Source: Lanius collurio
Taxonomy: Eukaryota > Chordata > Aves > Passeriformes > Laniidae
Direction: 5' to 3'
Length of the DNA: 64,000 nt
NCBI GenBank assembly: GCA_020086605.1
Contig: JACBWW010000051.1
Coordinates: 4,440,210-4,504,209 of the forward strand
Shown here: one piece after another, positions 57,431 through 64,000 of the stretch
Position numbering within the stretch: the stretch's first letter is position 1
How the letters are laid out: every line of letters starts with the position of its first letter
Notes under the pieces: generated by a model
Told to the model about the DNA's origin: nothing
What the model saw: the letters and a program-made list of their open reading frames with translations, nothing else
Databases searched by the model: none
Made by a program: the position numbers and the translations under genes

Positions 57431-60400
57431 ATGTTTCCTTGTCCAGGGCGTCTCCAGCTTTCTTCTGGGTGAGGGAGCAGGCTCAGCTGGGTGTCAAAAA
57501 CACCCTCTCACCCAGAGGTGTGTAAGACATGAGCCAGAGGAGCAGCATCCCTGTCCTGCCCATTCCTTTGCTCACATATGGCTTTGCTGTAGCTCCCCGG
57601 TGTAGAGGGAAGGCTGAGGAGCAGAAAGTTGTGGACAGCCCCACTGGAGCTGACTTGCAGGTCATCTTGGTCTGATGGGCCACAGTTGTGCTGGGAAGGT
57701 GTCAGGCCTTTCCAGGCAAGCAAAGGGAGCAGCCTCTGGGTAGGTTTGCAGGCATGGGATGCTGTGTCTGTGGGATGGGAAGCTCTTGCTTGAGGAGCAG
57801 TCTTCTCATGCTATGAGATGCCTTCAGCCTCAAGTCCACTGTCAGTCCCTCCGGGTATTGTTGATCAGAGTGGAGCTCATCTGCTCCCACTTTTGCAGAT
57901 CTCATTGGGGGAGATAGAGGGCAGGCTGTGAATTAGAATGTTTGATAAATGAGATTGCTTTTCTGAAATATCTTTTTTAATGAAAGGAAAATGTTGGTCA
58001 CATCTTCAGAGTTAAGTTCTTCTTTGTGGATTTGGGGCGATTCCTCCGTTGAAATGCCTTTGCATGGGATGGAAGACAATCTGGAGTTAAAAAATCATTG
58101 TCCCAGAGCGAGTGCTTTTGGTTCTTTCTTCCTGGCAGCAGCTGGCAGCAGTGTGGCAGGAAAATGGTTACTGGAGTAAGTGTGAGAGAGGTGGTGGTTC
58201 TGGGTTGCTTCCGGGGCTGGCTGAGGTGGTGAGTGGCTGTGACCAGCCAGGGTGTGCCCCTACAGAGAGCTCAGAGCCAGCTGTGCCTGCACCCCTGCTG
58301 CTGGCAAGCTGAATTTCACTGCTGGGAGCCCAAAGGCATCATCCCATCCCCATCTCTGGCCCCACCTACGGGACCCAGGCAGCCCTGGGCTGGAGATTAT
58401 GGTCTCTTCTGTGTTTGTCCCTGTGTTTTCTGTCACCCCTGGGCTTCATCCAGCACCACCACTCCCTGTCCCAGACTGCTCTTCCTGGGGAAGGATCATG
58501 ACCTCTGCTCCAGCACAGGGCAAGGCATACCATCCTCCTGCTTCACTGCTGCCTGAGCCTGCCCTGCCTGATCCCTCCTACCCCAAAAGCCTTTTCCTCT
58601 CTGGAAACCATTGTAACAGCTCCAGCAAAGTCTAGAGGCACCTTTCTCCACCTCTCAGCTTCATTCCAGGCTGGTGTGCAGACTCCCCTGGCTCCGAGTG
58701 AGGGGCTGAGCTCCTGAATCCAGTGCAGGGCAGGCAAAAGGTCACAGTGGGTGACAGGTTAAGAGTCCCGATGTGGGGATACTGGCAAAATGATCTCACT
58801 GGTTTTCTCATGGTGGGCTCAGCCATCGGGTTAGTCCAGAAACACCTCAGCTGAGGGGGATGCTGTGGGTCATTCCTCACCTCAAGGCTGCCCAAGACTG
58901 CTTTTGGCAAGACTGAGTTTAAGAAACAAACCACACCTGGCAGGGGTCTCCCCTTCCTCTGGAGGGCCTTAAAGCTTTCTGCAAAGGGACCTGGATGGTT
59001 TCCTACTGCCTCCTTTGAGAGCAGGAACAAGGAACAGGGCTTTGAATGGTGTCCTGAGACCTGATGCTCTGAGTTTCCGTTCCAGCACAGGGTCCTAAGC
59101 CAAGAAAACTGCCTGTTCTGCCAAGGCTGGGTAGGAAACTGGGCCCTGGAGCAGCGATGTGGCGTTAACTCCTCTCTGCAAGGAGCACTGAGGCTCCTTT
59201 GATGAGCTCACTATCTGCAGCATTCACTTTCTCCTTTCCTTCCAAAAACCCATCCTGCCTGGCTTAGCTGCAGCCTGACACTGTGGAGCTTGTGAAGATG
59301 CTAATACAAGCTCAGTGATGAACCTTAATCACTTCTTAACCACGTCCCCTCTGAAGTGTGCTCTGCTACTGAGCTGTCAGCCTGGCTGGGGGAAGGCACT
59401 GGGGGGTCAAGGAGTCCATCAGAGGTAGGTGGGCTGGAGCCAGGGGAGGGGTGGCCTTGAGGCAGGAGCATTAAACATGTTCTGGCATGTCAGTGGTCTG
59501 GCACATGTGGAATCTCTTCCTTGTTTTGTTTTTTTGGTGGTCATATCTTGCAAAACCCTGTGTTTAGCAAATGAGGTGGAAGGGATCAGCTCTTAGTTTG
59601 GACACACATCCCACAGGCTCCTGGGGCTGGGATGCTGCTCCTGGTAGGAAAGGTAGACTGACCATCAGCAGCAAGTCTAGAAGGCGTGTCAGAGAGACTG
59701 AGAGCTGCTCTGTTTGGCTGGGGACTGCTCGTTCCAGCTGTTTGCCTGAGCACACCACACATCTGCACTCAGGCTGTCTCCATCAGGTGAGACTTGTGCG
59801 TGGACAAGCTGCCTGCTCTGCATTTGCTCCTCCTGCTGCTGTGACCAGATGTCCTACTCTTTAGCAATGTTGTCCTACTTTCAAGTAGGTTATTCTATTT
59901 TTGCCTGGCCCTGTCCTTTTCGTGACTTTGCCTTCCTACGTGTCCTGTGCCCGGCTTTCCCCTGGCAGAGGCAGAAGCTCTGCAGGTCGTGGTCCCAAGC
60001 AGCACAAGCCATTGCTCTTGGCTCTGTTTCCTGGGGAGCTTGCACGGCCTCCAGCCTTGCACACAGGGCGTGAGCTCAGGGACCCAGTGCCTCCTTGAAG
60101 ATCATCAGATGCTGAAGGTGCTCAGTGGGAAGGGTCAGGCTTCCAGCCTGCTTTAAGGGTCTGGGTGGCTGGCAGTCCTGTTTGTTCTTGTTTGTATGTC
60201 TTATCTTCAAGTGCCAGCACTGCCAGGATCTGGAAGGGAGGTTTGAGCACAGGAGGAAAGGGCTGAGCTCACTCTCAGGGTTGAGAGTGAGCTGGGGAAT
60301 GGGAATGGAGCCTTGTCCTGTAACTGCAAACAGGCAGGTTTAAGTCTGGGTATGGCCAGCTCACAAGACTTTCTTGGAAATCACCTTGGGCTGCCAGTCC

Positions 60401-60679
60401 CTGCTAGCCCTGATCTCTGACTCCAGCTCTTCCAACCTCTTCTTCACTTACCCTTTGACTTCACTTAGAAAACTTAAGCTTCTTGTTCAAGCCAGCCATG
60501 ACATGCTGAGGTCAGCACATCTGAGGCCTCTCAGCTACCCCAGGTGGACTCCAGGTGTCCTGGCATGGCTGCAAGGCCAAGGAAAAGGGCAGGGGAGCTG
60601 GAGTGCCCCATTGGACAGGCTGTGCTGTGGCAGGGCTGGGAGGGAGCAGGCAGGGTGGAAGCTGAAGGCTGACAAGCTT
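57431..60679. other. about 3.2 kb of unique non-coding DNA
   Basis: No repeats were recognised. AT-richer patches occur at 57930-58010 and 59290-59345 (GAAGATGCTAATACAAGC, CCTTAATCACTTCTTAACC). No exon is supported. Confidence 0.35.
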
Positions 60680-60850
60680 TGGACCAGCGCTGCAGTTTAT
60701 TTATGGCCTGCTTAGCAATCTCAGGCAGGCAGTGTGGGTTAAGGCATCTCCTGTCCTGGATTGACAGAACAGATCCAATTAGCCATGAAAGCCTCTAATT
60801 ATTTGTCCTGAATTGCTCTGGTGGTAACCAAGGCTCTGCTATCTCCTCCT
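60680..60850. promoter_or_regulatory. candidate conserved non-coding element
   Basis: Clustered words CAGTTTATTTATGG, GATCCAATTAGCCATG and CCTCTAATTATTTG fall within 110 bases of otherwise GC-rich DNA. The pattern suits an enhancer bound by homeodomain or forkhead factors, but only motif and composition evidence is available. Confidence 0.27.
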
Positions 60851-61157
60851 TTTGTCTGTGTCCCAGCTGGAAATGCCCCAGTGTCCCTGCATCTAGAGCA
60901 GCAAGTGTGATGTGCAAGCAGAGTCAGCACAATCTAATCAAGGGAGACAGGCCCTGTGAGTTAATGAGGGGATGGACCCGCTTCGTTTACTTTGGAGAGT
61001 TCTCTAAGCCTGTCCTGGGAGACAAAGGGCTGAGGTTGCGTGTGGCAAAGATAAGGCTGACGAGATGAGCTGCTGTGGGAGAGGGGCTGCAGGCCACAGG
61101 GAGGGAAGGGGGTGGCTGTCAGACAGGGCTCAACAGCAGGAAGTCCCTTGTGTCTCA
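60851..61157. other. unique non-coding DNA, no feature seen
   Basis: Nothing recognised. Confidence 0.4.
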
Positions 61158-61592
61158 TAGGAGAGGAACACGTCCCTTATGGGGAAAGGCTGAGAGAATT
61201 GGGATTGTTCAGCCTGGAAAAGAGAAGGCTTCAGGGTGACCTTGTAGTGGCCTTTCAGTACCTGCTGTGGCTACAAGAGAGCTGGAGGAGGACTTTGGAC
61301 AAGGGCCTGGAGTAACAGGACAAGTGGGAATGGTTTCAAACTGTCAGAGAGTAGGTTTAGATGGTATATTAGGAAGAAATTCTTCCCTGGGAGGGTGGTG
61401 AGGCCCTGGCACAGGTTACCCAGAGAAGCTGTGGCTGCTCCATCCCTGGAAGTGTCCAAGGTCAGGCTGGATGGGGCTTGGAGCAACATGTGTCAGTGTA
61501 AGGTGTCCCTGCCCATGGAATGGGGTAGAACCAGATGACTTTTAAGGTCCCTTCCAACCCAAACCATTCTGGGATTCCTTGATTCTGATTCT
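61158..61592 (+). mobile_element. CR1 LINE, sense, 3' region with tail
   Basis: Sense CR1 blocks are clear and in order: 'gaaaggctgagagaattggg', 'gcctggaaaagagaaggctt', 'ggactttggacaagggcctg', 'tattaggaagaaattcttcc', 'ggccctggcacaggttaccc', 'gtgtccaaggtcaggctgga', 'tttaaggtcccttccaaccc', then the octamer-type tail GATTCCTTGATTCTGATTCT. It is one of the least diverged copies in the window. Confidence 0.94.
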
Positions 61593-61978
61593 ACAGCTTG
61601 GCCAGCTCAGGCTGGTGGCTGGAAGACCCAGCTGCAGGGCTCCATGGGCAGGAGGTGGGGCCACACAGCCAAGGCCTGAGGACTTCTCCTTTCCAGACAT
61701 TTGTGCTAAGTTACAGCTGTGCATTCTCAACTGCAAAACTATTTTAAGGGGAACAAAGCTTTGCAGGGCACTTACTGCATCCTCCTGCTTGTTCTGGGTT
61801 CTCGTGGTGCAGAAGAGAGGCCTCAGCTGTCTGAAATAGAAAATTTGGGGGTCTTCGTAACCCCAACTCTGACCTGACATTACAGCAAATAGCTCTCAGA
61901 TGAGACAGGGCAGCCAGCCTTGGCTTGGAAGCAAAACTTTGCACAAATAATACTCAGCTCCTGTATGAGGGGCCAGGT
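61593..61978 (-). other. possible retroviral leader or flanking DNA
   Basis: Read on the minus strand this follows directly after the LTR below. It starts with ACC and then TGGCCCCTCATACAGGAG, a likely primer-binding site for a lysine tRNA. No viral gene is recognisable further on, so the internal part is either truncated soon after the leader or too decayed to see. Confidence 0.3.
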
Positions 61979-62281
61979 TGCTGTAGACCTCAGACAGCAG
62001 AGATAAAGAGACTGCAGGCTCAGGTCAGGAACGAACGGCCAAAGCAAACTTTAATGAAAAATCTCCCTTTTATAACATGGTTTGCTACAGAAAATTCATG
62101 ATTGGCTTCTTGACCCACCACCTCTCACAGGTGATAGGTCGGAGGGTGAGACACCCATATCCAAAACATGTCTTAGTGTTCCCAAAACAATACAGTGAAA
62201 AACAACAGGTGCAAGGACAGAAAAGTAGTTAACATCCTATCTGTTTTCCTTAGGCTGCATGTGAAAGAAGAGTTTCCCTCA
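61979..62281 (-). mobile_element. endogenous retrovirus LTR, antisense
   Basis: On the minus strand the element runs from TGAGGGAAACTC to GTCTACAGCA, giving TG...CA ends. Inside, a TATA box (GTTATAAAAGGG at about 62065-62076) is followed closely by an ATTAAA polyadenylation-type word (about 62050-62055) and a T-rich U5. Right after the CA end comes a three-base spacer and an 18-base match to a lysine-tRNA primer-binding site with an indel and a few mismatches. These are the ordered parts of a retroviral LTR and leader. The 5' limit is less certain than the 3' limit. No coding capacity is visible. Confidence 0.55.
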
Positions 62282-63067
62282 TACTTTTGAGAGAAAACCA
62301 AAGAATTTCTCTGCTTTAGCCTTTTTGCATCCATAGGGCCAGCTGAGTGCTTCCACCATTGTTTCCAGGCCACAGGATCCCCCCAAAATGGGTTTTACAT
62401 CATTGTCTTGAGATGCTGCCTGAAGGCAAGCCATGGCTTTGCTCACCAAGTGCACATTTTCTTTTTGTGTGGGTGGATGAGCAGCAGGCCTGGCAGTGAC
62501 ATGGCTCTGCCCCTGTGCAGAGAGGAGGGGAGAATCAGCAGGGATGCCCACCTGGGGGAAGCTGGGAGCTGTTCCCAGGCATCCTGGTGCAAAACAGGCT
62601 GCTGGAGCACCAAACGTGTCTCTCTGACCTCCATCCAAGAGACTTTCAGACAGGACCGGACCCTGGTCCTCCCAGCACTGGCCCTGGGAGTCAGCTGACA
62701 CATCCTTCAAGCCTCTTGGTGTCCTTCCCATGCAGTCCAGAGCCTGCCAGGTTCAAGCCAGAGAGCTTCCTCCATACAAATGGGGACGAGGGGGGCGGGC
62801 TGTGATCGTACAAAAACTGTTTCTTTCCTGCCCACTTGGAAAGGGGAGCTGTGGAATTTTAAGCAGCAAGGACAAAACTCTGCTGAAGAGGCCTCTTCTG
62901 TGCTTGCCTGTTGAAATCACTGATCACAGTGGTGGGGGGGTCCAGGGACATGCCAGCCTTGCCCTTATTAATGGCTCTGTTGTTGTCTGCTCCAGTTTGT
63001 TGGTCTTTGCTCTGGGAGACGGTTTGCCGAAGCAGCAACTATTTTCCCTGGAGCAGCTTCCATGGGA
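62282..63067. other. non-coding DNA, possibly partly retroviral
   Basis: The minus-strand frame running into the LTR from 62731 does not resemble a known viral protein. Otherwise no feature was recognised. Confidence 0.3.
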
Positions 63068-63155
63068 GCTGTTCCCGTGGTGGGGCTGTCCCTGTGGTGG
63101 GGCTGTCCCTGTGGTGGAGGCTGTCCCCATGGTGGAGGCTGTCCCTCTGTGTGGC
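63068..63155 (+). repeat. minisatellite of about 18 bp, five units
   Basis: Units of the type GGCTGTCCCTGTGGTGG repeat five times with small changes (GTTCCC, GTCCCC, TGGAGG in place of TGGGG). It is a short local array with no inferred function. Confidence 0.88.
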
Positions 63156-63679
63156 CAGACTGCACAACGCCAGTTCTCAGACCTGTCCTGCAGGGCTGAG
63201 CCAAAGTGTTCTTTATAGCCACAAAACCTGAACTTGCAGGTGGAGAAGGGACAGGTGAGAGGAGACACAGGGTCTTTGTTCCACCTGGGACTTTTCCCTT
63301 CTGGATTTTGAGGGTGCTCACCCTTGAAGCTCAGTACCCCAAGTAGGGGCACCAACTTCTCCCACCTGGGTCTCTGCTCTCTCCAGCAGCACCAGTTTGG
63401 CTGGGGTGGGGACACAGTGACAGGCTGACTGGTGCTTTTCATCCATCACTTTGACCATCCAGCAAAGCAGCTGTGGGGGTGCTCTGCCCTTCCCACCTGC
63501 TGTTTCCCACCCTGAGCTCGGAGCATCAGGCCCTCTTACCTCTGTTTTTCTCCTTGAACCACTTAGTTTTAAAATAGAGCAATTATCTTCCTTCAGAAAG
63601 GAGCTTACCTGCTCCAATCTAGGGCAGTTTGACAGCACAGCAGCCTGCACAGCTCTCCCTGGGAGCATGCCTGTGTCCC
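63156..63679. other. unique non-coding DNA, no feature seen
   Basis: Nothing recognised. Confidence 0.4.
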
Positions 63680-64000
63680 CAGCATGGGTGCTCCAAGGGC
63701 TGGAGCCCCTCTGCTCTGGAGCCAGGCTGGGGGAGCTGGGGCTGTTCAGCTGTAGAAGGGAAGGCTCCAGGGAGACCTTAGAGCCCCTTCCAGGTCCTAA
63801 GGGGGCTCCAGGAGAGCTGGAGAGGGACTTTGGACAAGGGATGGAGTGATAGAACAATGGGGGAATGGCTTCCCATTGCCAGAGATCAGCATTAGATGGG
63901 ATATTGGGAAGAATTCTTACCTGTCAGGGTGGTGAGGCCCTGGCACAGGTTACCCAGAGAAGCTGTGGCTGCCCCTGGATCCCTGAAAGTGTCCAAGGCC
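63680..64000 (+). mobile_element. CR1 LINE, sense, runs off the window end
   Basis: The sense blocks 'ctccaagggctggagcccct', 'gagccaggctgggggagctg', 'gaagggaaggctccagggag', 'ccttagagccccttccaggt', 'ggactttggacaagggatgg', 'gatattgggaagaattctta', 'ccctggcacaggttacccag' and 'tgaaagtgtccaaggcc' follow in order. The 3' end lies beyond base 64000. Confidence 0.93.

Noticed and set aside
62279..62731. Minus-strand frame of 150 codons next to the LTR as a viral gene
   Set aside because: Its sequence shows no retroviral motif and it runs into the LTR start. Chance or flanking host DNA is more likely.

Overview
The window is vertebrate nuclear DNA from a bird. The evidence is the repeat content. There are at least fifteen CR1 LINE copies in both orientations, many ending in the typical GATTCTAT/GATTCTGT octamer tails. 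There is one avian ERVL-type LTR that opens with the familiar GTGGTGGGTTGACCTTGG block, and there are pieces of other endogenous retrovirus LTRs. No mammalian-type SINE/LINE was recognised. Base composition is near balanced to GC-rich, with several CpG-dense patches, which would fit a gene-dense small chromosome; that placement is inference. There is no operon, no prokaryotic gene, no CRISPR array and no recognisable tRNA or rRNA gene.

I recognise no protein-coding gene. The longest open frames (up to about 370 codons) lie in CpG-rich DNA, in a minisatellite or in repeats, show no family motif, and are best read as chance frames. The window therefore looks intergenic or intronic.

Layout: 1-12 kb is mostly unique non-coding DNA with four CR1 pieces. 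12.2-13.5 kb holds one long old CR1 and a second copy of a different subfamily, both on the minus strand. 13.5-19.5 kb is unique. 19.6-20.6 kb is a CpG-rich block ending near a good splice donor. 21-28.8 kb is unique DNA with AT-rich, homeodomain-site-rich stretches that look like conserved enhancers, including a 14-bp perfect palindrome at 22031. 28.8-39.2 kb is repeat-rich: CR1 copies, an ERVL LTR at 31290, and a 352-bp octamer satellite grown from a CR1 tail at 38866. 39.2-45.4 kb is unique with CpG-rich patches. 45.7-48 kb carries an LTR end and three CR1 copies. 49.1-49.7 kb is a CpG-rich block with upstream TATA-like words. 50.5-50.8 kb is another enhancer-like block. 55.6-57.1 kb is the strongest CpG island, with a perfect CTCF core motif, a GTGAGT donor and, directly downstream, a minisatellite of about 16 units of about 42 bp. 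57-64 kb is unique DNA followed by a CR1, a minus-strand retroviral LTR with a primer-binding site, an 18-bp minisatellite, and a CR1 running off the window end.

The points most worth a second look are the 56-kb island with its CTCF pair, donor and minisatellite; the CR1-tail-derived satellite with an emerging 16-bp higher-order unit; an exact 30-bp segment shared in inverted orientation by 36.8 and 47.6 kb; and the LTR with a lysine-tRNA-like primer-binding site at 62 kb. I found no convincing undescribed molecular system.
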